In this document: one piece after another, positions 36,340 through 49,666 of the stretch
Layout of the letters: every line of letters starts with the position of its first letter
Numbering within the stretch: the first letter of the stretch is position 1
DNA from: Stictocephala bisonia
Lineage: Eukaryota > Arthropoda > Insecta > Hemiptera > Membracidae
Direction of reading: 5' to 3'
DNA: 64,000 nucleotides
Assembly (NCBI GenBank): GCA_035578905.1
Contig: JAQJVL010000303.1
Coordinates: 744,001 to 808,000, forward strand
Position numbers and translations under genes: made by a program
Notes under the pieces: model-generated
Database searches by the model: none
What the model was told of the DNA's origin: nothing
The model's input: the letters and a program-made list of their open reading frames with translations, nothing else

Positions 36340-38807
36340 GTGAGTGTAACGGATGAATAGCATTCATTGTTTGGCCTTTGGCTAAGTGAAAGAGTCAAAA
36401 GAAGGGGGCTGGTCTCATCTTTTTGGTAGACCAGGTGGACTTCTCTTTTATAATTCATGCGTTCAGACTAATCACTTGCCGCAACCTTACTGTCAAATAA
36501 CTGGTCGGTACATTAAGGACTGGCCAAAGAACAGCTATGTGACGGACCTCACCAGCCACAATAACTGTAAGAAATACATAGTGACTTGCATTGTGTATTA
36601 TTACTGCAAGCATCTATCACTTGTTTTTGGCAACTGTTTAAAAATGGACCCATGACAGATTGAAGCCTAAATTCTTTTTTAAATTATTACCAGCCATTAT
36701 AGTTCTTAAATTTGAGTGTGCTTTTTATTATTTTGTGTCTTTTTAAAATTATTTATTTATGCAGTGTAGAGTCATATTATTATAGAAAATGATCATGTGA
36801 AGCCAAACTGTTAATTGTTGTGGAGTCAATCAGGGCATGTTGACTTAGTAAATTTTTAACGTATTATATAAAAAGATTTAAATTTTTCAACTGTTTATTA
36901 ATTTTAAGACTCTTTGTTTTATCTGTTCTTAAAAATATTTTATTAGAACCCTTTATAATTCGAGTTCTGATGATAAAATTATGTTCATATTGGAATAAAA
37001 TCTTAAGTTTGCTGCAGTACTGGATATTAAATTTAAAAAATCTTATTAAAATTTTGTTTTAACTTGAAGAACCTAGCTGTACCATTGAAATAAGATTGTA
37101 AAATATTTATTTAATAATTGCAATTTAATGTTAATGAGTGCTACTTTTTATTAATTGCTTATAATTGGTCTTTTCAGACTTCCGGCATAAAATAACTGTG
37201 CAGCACACACCGAAATCCCATCCGAGCCCAAACAGCCCTCCTGGCTCACCCAGCATTCCACGACTGCGGGCCATCGCTCGTGAGTTCATCCACTCAATTA
37301 GAGATCTCTCAATAGTTCATAAAAAGTTGCCTCCTTCTAGTGACAGTGACTGACTTGACTACACACAGTTTGTGACATGTCTTTAGTGTTCCTAATTGAT
37401 TGGTACAAGTCACACAAATATAAGTTTCATAATTATTTACAAATGCTTCCAATGGTATGGTAATTTTGTAATTTGTCTTACTTTAGTAGGCTGATAATAT
37501 CTGTTTAATAATCAGTAGCACAATCATCAGATGAATAGTTCCCGAATCGTAAATGATAATTCAAATTATGAAAGAATTTTAAAGTTTTAAAAATGAGAAG
37601 TTTAAAGTTTGAAATTTAATTTAAAAGTGAAATATGACATTATAGTTTGTTCATATGATATTATTCCTAAAATATTTATGTCAGTCAGTGCTATTGCATA
37701 TTACATTCAATTGGTTAATGTGGCAGTGAAAGAGGATTGTCTAAGCTTTTGTGGTGGATAAAAGCTGTAGGTAATATTGAGAATGCAGCTACAAGGCACT
37801 GAGGTTTTGCTACTGCCATATTATGGAATAATGTCATTAATAGTAATTTTATTTATGATAGATATAAAATATTTTAACTGAAAATATGTTATGACAAATA
37901 GGCAATTGTCATTTTATTTACTTCTATTATAAAAATATTACATTTCCTGAAGTTTATTAAAGTAAATTCAGACTCCTCCTATGTATAACAAGGAAGGTAA
38001 CTTATTTTAAGTTAAATTATTTGGGTAATTTCATGGGTTATTTGATTTTAATTTAACTGGAGATTTTATATAAACATATTATTTTCAACGAATTCCAAAA
38101 TGATATTGTATTGTTAAATTTGTTTTTTTACTTACTAAAGGTTTCTTTGTAGTTGTTATTTTTATAGTATTTCATGTTTGTGCGAAATACAAGTGTTTAT
38201 CTTTTAATTTTTTGTGATTAGCTGGCATGACTTTTATTTTGTGTTTGTTTAGCATGTCATGTTTGAACATTTTCAAATTTTGTTTGCATGATTTTGTATT
38301 ATTAATTTCAATTTTATAGCACATTGTAAAATTTTACTTTTAAAATCAGTAAAAAAAAAAAGGATTAAACAAGAGTTAGGCTGGGTAAAATAATTTTATC
38401 TTAAAGTAAAGTTAAAGAGTAAATATAGCATTAATCAAATGTGACAATATATTTTTATTTGCGCTTATCCACTAAATTGAAATGAAATATTTTTTATTCC
38501 TTAGATGAAATAGCTCTGAGAAGTTCCTTGAGAACTTTAGAGCCCTTATTATGGTTTCTATTTTGTTAATAGTATGAGATTATTATTTTCAAAATCATGA
38601 TTCTACTCAGATAATGGATAAACTTAAAACAGTTTATAATAGATGCTTAATTTTCTTTCTAATGTTAATATTTTCTGAAGGATAAAAATCTTAATAGCAG
38701 AGATATAAACTGTTTGGTTAAAATACTGACTGGGTAGATTTTGAAGATAGCATAGCATAATTTAGGTCAGGTGATGTGAATGGGTTCTGAGCGTTGGGGC
38801 TGTGTAG
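36340..38807. other. Two introns, nothing recognised outside exons
   Basis: AT-rich introns of about 0.84 and 1.5 kb around the 37178-37279 exon. The open frame 36386-36655 lies in intron and has no family features. Confidence 0.5.
37178..37279 (+). CDS. slpr: MLK/slipper MAP3K, CRIB-completing exon
   Basis: Joined to the previous exon it reads ISFPCDFRHKITVQHTP, matching the I-S-x-P-x-x-F-x-H CRIB consensus that binds GTP-loaded Rac/Cdc42 in MLKs (the final Gly of classical CRIBs is not kept, as in other MLKs). A Pro/Ser-rich stretch follows, SHPSPNSPPGSPSIPRLRAIA, with SP sites suitable for proline-directed kinases such as JNK. The acceptor is TTTTCAG and the donor is CTC|GTGAGT. Confidence 0.92.
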
Positions 38808-38951
38808 TGCCAGCCGACGGAGTCAAGGGCAAGACATGGGGTCCAAGCACGTGTCATCAGCGCGAGCGAGGCCAGATCATGACCCGGCCCAAGCGGTGGA
38901 GCAAAAGTGCCCCCAACCTGGAGAAGCCACCCCGGCCCCGTGCCCTCCTAG
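38808..38951 (+). CDS. slpr: MLK/slipper MAP3K, KTWGPST / RWSKSAPNLE exon
   Basis: Encodes PADGVKGKTWGPSTCHQRER then GQIMTRPKRWSKSAPNLEK and PPRPRALL, the conserved block found after the CRIB in animal MLKs. An acceptor at GTGTAG|TG is chosen because it is the only AG giving the right phase. An in-frame TGA at 38777-38779 excludes starts further up. The pyrimidine tract is weak, so the exact start is less sure than the rest. The donor is CTAG|GTGAGG. The next intron is 12.6 kb. Confidence 0.88.
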
Positions 38952-40955
38952 GTGAGGATCTTCCCGCACAATCAGGACGGGGATCAGGTGGTGGGCTTTC
39001 TGCTTCAATTATCTTTCACTAACAACACAGCCAGCTGGAGGTTTAAGTACTCCTGGCTTTTGACATTGTAACATTGTCCAGTGAAACAATTTAGTTTTTT
39101 GCAAATTATCATTTTTAAGAATCAGCTCTTTTAATTTATTCAAGATTGGCTGCATAACATTATTTTTATATACTTAAATTGTTTTATTAAAATCGGTATT
39201 CTACCCAATTTTTCATATTTAGTAAGTGTTAAAGATATTCCTTTTATTTTAACAAATAAAACTTGACATAATCTGGTCTTACTACAGTTTCTTAAAGCAC
39301 TACTTAAATAAATGGATCATTCATAACCTTAATATTTATATCAGTTTCTACACACATCGACATTTTGGATAAGTTGATACAAAGTATTCGTTTTGTACTA
39401 ATTTGATTGTATTAATACAATTTGGAACAAACGCTTAACAAACAGATTTATCTTTTAATACTTTCTGAGTAAGTTTTTATTCTTTGTTTATTCAGATTTA
39501 ATTTGTCTGTTTTTAAAACCTTTTGTCACTTAATTTTTGTTTCTCAATCAATATTGTAATATGTTGTATTGTTGTTTTAAAAGCACTTAATTTAAATCTG
39601 CTGGCATAGTTCTGAATGGGGAAGAGGGTGGTAATTTTAACACAATACTCTAACCTTAGCAGTACTTCTTTTGCATTGTATTGTATATATATCTTAAAAT
39701 TAGCGTAGCAATAACTTACGCTTATTATATTGACATTTGTCAATGGTTTTTGTGTTTAGATCGTCTGCAGAAGTAGTTGGTAGGCTTGATCCATAGTTCA
39801 CTGCCAATCAATGAAGAAAGTGACTTTATATAAGTTTACAATATGTAACACTAAGTCCTTCGCTTTACACGTTTTACTTGTAGTGTTGTATTGCTTTGAT
39901 TTGTTATTAGCACTTTTATATTTTTACTATAATTTGTAACGAACTAATGCTTTTTATTTTTGGTGGTGGTGTAGAGATATCATGTATTATTTTCTTGCTA
40001 ATAAACAATTATTTTTGAAAGTATTCTGTAATGTCTTTATTTTATTTGGTTCACGTTGCACAGCTGTTTTTTTGTTTATTGTGTTTTTGCTTAAGTTTGG
40101 AATTTGCTCAGAATTGATAAGCACTTTCTTGCAAAATTAGAGAGTAAATTAGTATAAATAAACAGTAATGATTTTTTTTATACATCCAATTTGTAATAAC
40201 TGGAATAAATTATTCTATCAATCAAAATAATGGTCAAAATATAATATGCATAAAGTCATTAATAATTTCAATAAAAGTTTATCTTAAATTTAGATGATGT
40301 AAGATAAATCTAGGTCTATTTATGGTTACAATTTCATTTTCCATGATTTTTTATATATATTGATAATATTTATCCATTTTTATTCAAGTATTAATTCATT
40401 TCACCATATCTAAAATTTTTATAACTTTTGCAGTCTAATTGAGATAAAATTGGTTCAATTTGGGACAAAAACTTAAATAAATTTGATATATACATACAGC
40501 AGCTTTTGACATAGGTCTCTTGACAAGTCAGTCATTCCACTTTACACTTAGTATTTTCCTGTTGTTAAATGATATGTATGGTCATCTGAAAATTGGCAAT
40601 AATCGTTCTGGCTTCATTTCCAAACTATTGAAAACACATATCTGATTCTGATTTATTTCACATTGAAAAGATAAAAGTTAATTTGAATTATATTTGTCAT
40701 CACAAGAAAAAATAGTATTTTTTGCTCAGTTGGCTTGGATATAAAGAAAAGAGATTGAAATTTTATTGAAGGGGCAGTTGGAATATTGTGCCATCGAACA
40801 GATTCAGTTTAAGGGCGCCATTCATTCCTCATATCAAGTGAGAGATATAATCCCACAATGCTTACCAAGTGACGTTCAGAGGATGAGTTTGGCAAACTAT
40901 AGAATTAAAATCAGTCATTATAGTGTCGGACAGATGATTACTTATGTGAATCGGA
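38952..40955. other. Intron, nothing recognised
   Basis: Start of the 12.6-kb intron. AT-rich and no element identified. Confidence 0.5.
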
Positions 40956-41121
40956 CAATCTGTCCAACATGTGAGAACCAGACGACGTGTTCAAGGTCGA
41001 GCGATCCATCAAGAAGTCTTCTGTTTCATCATGTATACTTAATAGGGATGTTACAGAAGACCTTTTGATGAATCACTCGATCTGGAACGTGTCGTCTGGT
41101 TCTCACATGTTGGACAGATTG
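40956..41121. repeat. Long hairpin (two 69-bp arms)
   Basis: CAATCTGTCCAACATGTGAG (40956) pairs with the inverse ending at 41121. The arms match at about 60 of 69 positions around a 28-bp loop. Flanks do not extend the pairing and no target duplication is evident. It could be a foldback MITE or an inverted duplication. The 100-codon open frame across it (40766-41068) shows no family features. Confidence 0.85.
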
Positions 41122-42272
41122 ACTGATAACATGAATGTAGTAAAGTACTGCAGATAGTGTCCAATATGATTTACAGAATATTGGAACTTAGGTTATATAT
41201 AAAAAAAATGCTAGTTCATTGAACATTTTTTTAATACTATCTGAGAACCTACCCTTAACATTTTAAGTAGAAAGCTAGGGGTCTCCATCAATCTGTTTAT
41301 TTTCCAGATACTGGTTGTTAATACACTAATTTTTATTTCATCAGAGAACTAAACACTCCTAACCTATTCTAACCAGCAAGCCATCAAAATCTTAATTTCT
41401 TTTTTTTTTTTATTGTTGATCTTGACAAAATTATATTCCCTAAAAAATGTATATTCAACTACTCCAAACGAGATGCACTTAGTCCTAATTCAAGAGATAA
41501 CAAAACTTAATCTACTTCTCTATGCATATACCTTTTCACTAACTACAAGGTGTCTACAAAACTGAAGCACTTCCTGAAATACTTAATCAGCTTCTTCACA
41601 TGAACACTCTTGTGGACAGGCTTTTTTTAACTAAAAAAACCCCTAGAAAAGATTAGATCCAGCCTTTATTGTATTATTTTTAAAACTATAGAAAACACAA
41701 TAAAAGAAATATTGCATTCCAACAAATTACCAAAAGGATAGTGATGGAGTCATCAAGGTACTGATGGAGTAATTTTATTAACGATTTCTCATCTTTGTTT
41801 ATTTCGACAATTGTTAAGTTTCATGAAAATTTTTCTTTGAACACGAAATTTCAGTGTGACCCCTTGAGTAATTTAGAATCTGAATCAGTAAGTAAAAAGA
41901 AAATGTTTAAATAATATTTTCAATTGACTCACTGCAATAGTAAAAATCATAGCATGAGTTACAGTCTACAACTAATAGTTGTTTGTTTAATCCTGATAAA
42001 GTACATTGGCAAGTTTGAACACGAAAGTGAGTTCATGTTGAAACACGTAAGTGCTTTCTTTTAGATCTAGATTTAAAATTATTAATTGTTCAGTTTGTTG
42101 GTTTTGAGTTGATTGTATTATTGTAACATGTTATCATGACAACATTGGCTAATGCCATATAATAGACCTAAATGTCATGACCCTACAATTGTCAGTTTTG
42201 TTGATTGACAATCACTGTCATTTGGCTGGACTGGAGTTGTGGGAGAATGGATTGGACATCTAAAGTCATTAA

Positions 42273-43077
42273 CCCGGGATCGGTCGCGCATACTCCACTT
42301 CCGCGATCGGTCGCGCGTATAGGGTGACTCTAACATCTGGTTTTTTCAATATTACCATAATATTTTGAATTAAAATTAGAAAGTTCTTTACACAATCTTA
42401 AGTTCAGTCCATGCTGTTTATTATACAATGTATAGTAGTTCTTAATTGTGTTTTTTTATTATAATTCGACTATTTTTTACCCTAAAATCCTAAGAAGAAT
42501 GTTAGTTTTAACTGTAAGGACTTTTGAAATAAAACCAATGCAATTAAAATTAAACCATTGTTTTATTGACTAAAAGTATAAAATATAATAAGTACAGTAT
42601 TATTATTCAATAGATATAGTGAACAGAACGCAACATTTTATGGAACACATTCAATGCACTTCATTTCTGTCAAGCCGACGTGTTCTGTGCATATAGGTTT
42701 TTGACATGCACAGCAGACTTTCTGTGTAAATCTGTTTTATTACACCGATTACACCGATATCACAACAACAAAAAATTGAAAGAAGCAATTATAAAAGTAA
42801 CACGATAGGTCGCGCCGTTAGAATGGCTCTACACCACACTGCCACGTGATCGGTCGCGCGTCTAGAACAACACTAACTGTACTGCGGCGCGCTATAAAAA
42901 CAGTCCCCCCCTACCACTGCTAGACTATGAGTCATCATGAAACCACCTGAAATACATCCAGAAAGAGTTCCTCGAGGCATATTAAAAATATGAAATTTAT
43001 AATAAATAAAACAAAAAAATTTCTTTTTAAGGGAAAATTTTTGTTAGAACGGTTCTAATAGTGCGACCGATCCCGGG
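42273..43077 (-). mobile_element. Decayed piggyBac-type element flanked by TTAA
   Basis: The ends CCCGGGATCGGTCGCGC and GTGCGACCGATCCCGGG lie directly inside TTAA (42269-42272, 43078-43081). GATCGGTCGCGC recurs subterminally at 42278, 42305 and 42848. Only a piece of the transposase end survives inside, on the minus strand, so this is an internally deleted copy of an autonomous element. Its termini differ from those at 32304-33377, so it belongs to a different family. Confidence 0.9.
42638..42775 (-). pseudogene. piggyBac transposase cysteine-rich C-terminal relic
   Basis: The minus strand reads QKVCCACQKPICTEHVGLTE then MKCIECVP and a stop at 42640-42638. Upstream, one base out of frame, CNRCNK is visible. 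C-x2-C ... C-x4-C-x2-H ... C-x2-C is the Cys/His pattern of the C-terminal domain that binds element ends in piggyBac transposases. The catalytic DDD domain is missing and at least one frameshift is present. Confidence 0.75.
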
Positions 43078-44135
43078 TTAACCTAAATAACGACAGTGAC
43101 ATATAAAATTCTTATCTTCCTTTTTAGCATCAACAAAGTATTACATTGCCTAGCATCAGGTGGTAAGAAAATTATGTATAGAAATAAAAAAATTTAACTT
43201 AACAATAATATATCCGTAGATACTTTAAGATTTGCTATTAAATCAGATAGTGATAAAAAATGTTATGTAATTTTTTGTTTTAGTATGATAAAAATAATTT
43301 ATTTTTCCATGAGTTTAGTACTTATTATAAAGTGTTTTGCTATAAAATATAAGATCTACTATTGCAAATTATGTATTGCACAAAATATTCAGTTTAAGTT
43401 AACTACTTTTGGAAATTTTTTTAATCTTACTAAATCAGTTAAAATGACTCATTGAACATTTTAGAGGGGCAATTGTAAGTTCATAACATTGGCTAATCTA
43501 CCAAGGACAGATGACATTACACATATCTGAATACACTGAAGGGAAATAAAATGTTCACCAAAAATATTACTTTCGTTTGTGTTGTTTAAAATAAAAAAAA
43601 TTAATAAATGAAATTTAAAATTTATCTAAATTTGAATGATTAAGGACATAGTTGAGCCCATTCTGAAGTACTTCTGAATTGTGAAAGTAGTGCATACAGA
43701 TAAGTCACTGTAACATCGAACTTAATATTCAATAAACTTTTTGCTGTCAATTGTTCAATACTTAAGTATTAACATAATAACACAAAACCATTTATAACTA
43801 ATTGAGTGAACATATTCTTAAGTACAAAATGCCTAAACCAAGACACTGGTTCATACTTTTCTTTACCAAATATTGTAACACACCATAGCAATAATGTATT
43901 CTAGTATATTGTCTTAAGTATTGCTGTCCTAAAACAACTTTAAATCTAATAACATTATTATTTTTATTTGACCAAAAATAAAACTCATGATCATATTATA
44001 TAACAGATATGTACGCATATTTCACATTTAAAATCTGTGCATATATGGAAAAATGTCAATATACCTAAATGCCCTTAAATTCTCTCAAGGGATCAAGGGA
44101 TTTTTTTTATGTAACAGCCTGTAATTTGTGTGGTA

Positions 44136-44600
44136 CGAGGTGTGTTTTTAAAGTAAGTACCGTTTTGGAATCCCGCCGCTGTAGAGCTGCTGTAGGCGTT
44201 CAGCGCATGCATGCTGGGTACTACTATTTGTTGGCAAGCCACAGCCGCTGTTACGGATCCATTCTACTTTATTTAATGTTACTTATGACTGTTTAAAATT
44301 TCTCCTCCAATTAAAAATGCTGCCGACTGTGAATTATGCGATGTGTAAGTTTTCAAAACACTAAGGGTATGAAAGCAGCTGACATTCATTGTGAGTCTGT
44401 CACAGTGACAATTTGGTTTTAAAAATCGTGACCATCACGATTCTAAAATGGTTTAGAAATGTGAAAGAACTGGTTAAATATTTTTTTTTTGTGATTCTCG
44501 TCAAACATTGTTTTTGTAATTTTCCGTCAGCATTTTGGGAACCTACCGTAAGCATACCTTTCGATACTTCAAACAGTCTGTCACAATTTCAATAATCACA
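44136..44600 (+). mobile_element. Mariner-type element, truncated copy
   Basis: It begins TA-CGAGGTGTGTTTTTAAAG and follows the inverse of the right half of the element at 49667-50536 to about 44600 (AGTATCGAAAGG region and the CACAATTTCAATAAT end). The matching segments include the transposase start region (AAAATGCTGCCGACTGTGAA). The other half and terminus are missing. Confidence 0.8.
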
Positions 44601-44678
44601 CTTCTTGATACTTCAAGATACATTACATTATGATGCAGTTGTAAAGCGTCTGTTTGTATACTTGTAGATCTAGGCTTG

Positions 44679-44959
44679 CAGTACAAGTAAACGTCACACA
44701 ACACAAAATGTATTACAATATAAGCACAAAATGCACAAATATATTACAATACAAGTACAAAATGCAGAAATATTATGGTGATCGATTTCGGTGAACCACG
44801 CTCACCTGCCTCAGACCAGTGGGATTCACAAAAGAATCAATGTGAATCCCTCTGGTCTGGGGCAGGTGAGCGTGGTTCACCGAAATCGATACCATAATAT
44901 TTGTGCATCTTGTGCTTATATTGTAATGAATTTGTGTTGTGTGACGTTTACTTGTACTG
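44679..44959. repeat. Foldback element of 281 bp
   Basis: CAGTACAAGTAAACGTCACA at 44679 pairs with the inverse ending at 44959. The innermost arms carry TCGGTGAACCACGCTCACCT and its inverse, with an 11-bp loop. The left arm has an extra tandem copy of an ACAAAATGCA.AAATAT unit. The pairing is nearly perfect over about 120 bp, so the insertion is young. No flanking duplication was identified. Confidence 0.88.
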
Positions 44960-47900
44960 TATATTTTTAATTAATATTATGCTAATTAAAAAACTATCTA
45001 GGTTTGACAATACTCCGTATATGAATAATTGTACAGTTTAAATCCTGAATTCAATGATTTTTAGTTTTCAAGCCAGAACTAATAACAGTTTGTGTGTTTC
45101 TGGTTTTGATCATGTCAATTAGTTAGATTATTGATAATTATATTAATTTGTTGTCCATCAAATGATATGATATTCAGAATTCAGGGTAGCCTTCTTCACA
45201 TCCTTACACGACAGTTTTCTATAAAATCATAATCTAAAATACCAAGTTATCGTTGTTATTAATCTCTGGAAATTATGTATATTATAATTTAGTCCACGTA
45301 TAGCTAATACTTAACTAATTTCTGTCTTGTTCAAATAAATTCAATGGGGAATAAAATTTGCATCTTTCCGACCATAATAATGTATCAGTGACAGTAATGA
45401 GTACACTAAAGAGGTGTTTAACTAGAAAACAATTTCCAAAGTTCAGGACCATCCAGAGTACATTATGAGAAATATTTTTATTCTTAAGACAGTGAATGGT
45501 ACAGATCCATTTTAAAACAGAAATTTAATCAACTAAAATTTTGTTTGAATTGTTTCATACATTATTAAAGCATGAAATAAATTATGTCTGACCATAAAAT
45601 GTTTAACGTGAGTATATGAGGGATAATACAAGACAAGGAGGGAGAGCCTTGTCATTATGCGTGTGACACAGCGCTAGCTGGCTGTGGTCTCTAGACATTC
45701 TCCTTTGCATGCACCTAAGCTTTGACTAATAAACGCTCTCTGCTCCCATGTTTTCTTAGATTTCACTTTTGATTCAATTAATGGTAACAAGTTAAAAACA
45801 ACTTATATGATGGAATATATATATTTATGTAGAGTATTTTTGTTTAGGTCTTAAAATTTTAGTTAAATATTTTTACTTTTTTTAAAGTAGTCCTGTAACT
45901 TTTCTATTGAACACAATTTACCATAATTATGTATATACTACAGTATTATGTTAGCAAGTTTAGCTTTTGTAAAGAATTGATTACAGTGTCCGTCTATAAA
46001 CAGCATATAGACCTTTGTTACAGCCGCGTGCAAGTGTGCTTGACGCTGATTCTTCTTTGTAGGTTCCTAAATAAAGCAAAACAAGCTTTTAATGGCAATC
46101 GTATTATCAAAAATGTTGATCATCTGATATAGGCTTGGTCTTCAGATAATTGTGTCTCTCGTGTACAGCACTGTACTTCAATGACATATGCACTCCTCCG
46201 TGTTGGCCACGGGACTCAAAGAAACAGGCACTGTTGTATATATGTTGGTTATTGATCCTATCGATAGTAATCTTCAATCCAGGAAGTCTAAAATAAATTA
46301 TATTTACACCTACATAAATTAAATTTACATAACTTGTCAGTAAAAGTTAATTTTACCCTCATGTACAACAAATACAAAAATACTGTATTCAGCAAAGTAT
46401 TACTATAGTTTAAGTCGTTTAATCAGTGGTTGGTCTATTGTAATTTTAACACAGATAATGAGCAATCTTAGTAAACGTATAATTTATTCAATAAAGAATA
46501 CAATATTTCTCAATAATTAGGATAGCCAAAGAAACAATAAACAAGTAAATATATGTATACAATAATTGTGTACTTTTGTATTACTAATAAGCAGCTTAGA
46601 AATTTGCCAATGAAGAGATCTTATCGCCAGACCATCGGTCGAGGTTTGCACATGGGTATTTTACTGTGATCAAGCTGCATTGTTTGACAAATGAATCATC
46701 AATTAAGTTTTCATAAAATTCTTTTCATACTATTATTACCTAGTCGATATTTTTTAAAGATGACAAAGATTTCAGTCGAGGACAATTTTTTCGTATTAAT
46801 TGTTTTGGAACAATATTATTTCTGTTATTATAAACTGTAAAAAAAATGTACATGGTGTTCAGAAAAATATTTCATAAATGAAGCATGTGATAAATCATTA
46901 AAAAGGGGGGGGAACGTGTTCTTACAATGGAGGTTTTATCTGAATATTAATATATTTTTAATAAAAGAATTGGTATTGTAAACAGGATTTTTGTAAATAG
47001 CAAGGTGAACTCACCTGAACAGTACACAGCTTCGTTCCAACGGCCATTTAACCTGGAAAACTAATTTTAAGGAACACATTTGGCATATTGTTTTTGAATA
47101 AAAAGAAATGATTGTAACGCATAAGGTTATTACATCAAGGTTGTATTTATTAAGTTGTAGTCATGGAAAATCATGACATGAAATTTGAAAGCAGCAAAGA
47201 AGTTTTATTATTTTTAGTTTACATAAGGTTAACCAGTGAAAAATGTTTGTAATCAACCAAATTAATTAATCAATTTTAATGAGATACATTGTACAACTTG
47301 GAATTTTTCGGTATTGTAATTTAAAAGACAAAACCTTTAATTTTGAAATAAAGAGGAATTCAAGTTTTTAAGTCGTTATTTTTCAGTTTGTTCTATTTTA
47401 GGTCACAATTGTATAATAGGCAAAAATCCATACAACTTTCAAATTCGAAGGTGGATTTCATCTTGTGGTATTTTTCTTATTAAAATATAATGTTAATGTT
47501 TAGAAAGCCGGTAATTTTACAATCATAATTATTTTTTAGTGAGATTTTTTTTAGTGTTTTAAAAGCAAATCATAAAAATGTATATGTATTTATTGAGTCA
47601 ACTACATTTATCTCAAGAGCAATCTAAATGTTAGCTTTACAATGATTCTCACGCTGACAGATGTGTTGTCAGTTGATCTTATCAAGTCAGCCCAGCCCAG
47701 CACTGGAGCCCAAAATGTTGCTTATTGTTGTGCTTCAAATACTTTGTATGTATAAAACATCTAATTAACCGCACATCATGCGGCCTTGTCCTCTAGGCAC
47801 ATACACCTTACTTATTGTGCATACAGTAAATATTCATGATATTAAGACATGCTGTTTATTCATGTTCATTTTTTATTAATAATTTGCTTTTAACATGCTC

Positions 47901-49666
47901 TGATTTATAAAAGCTCATTATATGTTTAAAACTCTTAATAGGTCGAATCAAGAATTGTACATATCACGTGGTGTACAAAAGATAGCAAATTATTAATGTA
48001 CTGGTTACTATGAAAATTATTACAAATAGCACTTTATATATTGCAGGAATGTAATAAAACAATAAAATGTAAATAATCTATGACATTTAATAAAAACCAT
48101 CTATATTATTGTATAGTGCATGCCACTTATTTGGTCGTGTGGAGAACAAAGGACTGCATTTATTTTATTTCCTGAAAACTTTGTTTATTAATTTCAAAGA
48201 ACTTTATAATAAAAAAAGAGCTGTTATATAACTGTAAAAATACCTATAATATTCAGCAAATAATTTTTTAATGTAACTATTCAAAAAATACATAATTGTT
48301 TTCACTAACTCGACAGGTTGCATGGAGTATTAACGACTGCACCAAAAACAACATATTTCCTTGGCAGTACTTAAAACTGAATTAGCTGTCTATTAGTGTG
48401 GTTTATATACAAGGAGATAAAGGAGAATATGTTAGAAGAAAGGGGCTGTGTAGTTCAAATTTTTTTTGTAATTCCTAAAATTAGTTCAGCTGCAGTCATT
48501 TGTACACTACGTGACTGTAAGGGTTAAAATATTAAGAATGTTATAAAATTCATAGGAGTACTGATATAATTGGATAATATCATTTTTATGCTATTCATTA
48601 AAAGACTTAAGGAAAATATTAACTCAAATTCTTGATGATATCATTTATTTGAGAATGCAAAAAACTTCCATAGCCTCAGATTGGGTTTTCCGCCAAGCTT
48701 AGTTTGCTTAGTTGCCTGAAACATGTTTCTTAAATTTGCAAACAATAAATTACATTTAGGTCAGGAGCATGATAAGTAATTTCTTTGTTAAAAATAATTC
48801 TTGATTACTATGGAGTAAGTTCTTAAATGCGAGTAGTTTTGCACTGATAGCCAGAACTCTTGAGGTTAGAATAAAAGCATTTGAACTATTCATAGTTAGG
48901 TTTGATTTTTTCAGCAGGTACAGAATTTAATTTATGTTTTATAAATGTTGCATTTTATAAAGTTAGTGATTTTCTTACATTATAATTTGATATCAGTACT
49001 GAAATTTATATAGATTATCATGTCATATGCACTGTTTTGAAGTTTGTTTTACGCATTTGTTGTATGCCAATGCAGATCTTGTTAAAGGCAAATAAATTTT
49101 TTTATTAATTTGTTCAGAATCTTAATATTTTAAATTTAAGATAAAAAGGCATTGTTTTGGAAGCTTGAAGACGGTGCCCAAGATGTTAAGTATCTTCTGT
49201 GTAAGAGTGCTTAGTTATAATGTGACAATTATCAAGTAACAAGCAATAACTATAACTCTTGCAGGTATAAATTCCTTTACTGGCAATTTATTTTTGGGAA
49301 ATTTGCAGCATATAATAAAAAAAATGTAAAAATATTAATAGGGTTATATTATGTACTGTTTTACTCCAAAAAGTGTGGAAAATTGTTTATCAGGCTAATA
49401 ATTGGTAAGTTTTTTGAAACACTTTTTTACTAGCATTAAATATTTCCATTTTATTTTTTACAAACATAAAGTGGGGAACAATGACCTTTGAAAATATATA
49501 TGGTGCAGTTCGAAGAGAATTTTGAAGATATCCAAAAGTTTCCCAATTCCGTCTAGTCTTTGAAAATATATTGTTTTATAAAACTTATTTATGTGTGGGT
49601 AGTCAGTAGTCTGCAATGACAATCTGTGAATGCCAAATGTTGTTTCCTAGTCTTCAATAAATTATA
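44960..49666. other. Intron, nothing recognised
   Basis: About 4.7 kb of AT-rich intron with no coding similarity, tandem array or inverted repeat that I could support. Confidence 0.5.

Noticed and set aside
40766..41068. 100-codon frame over the hairpin
   Set aside because: No family features, and half of it is hairpin arm; an AT-rich chance frame is more likely.
41993..42066. Further hammerhead-like motif (CCTGATAAAG ... CACGAAAG)
   Set aside because: Box 1 is mutated (CTGATAA), the spacing is long and no flanking repeat structure supports it.
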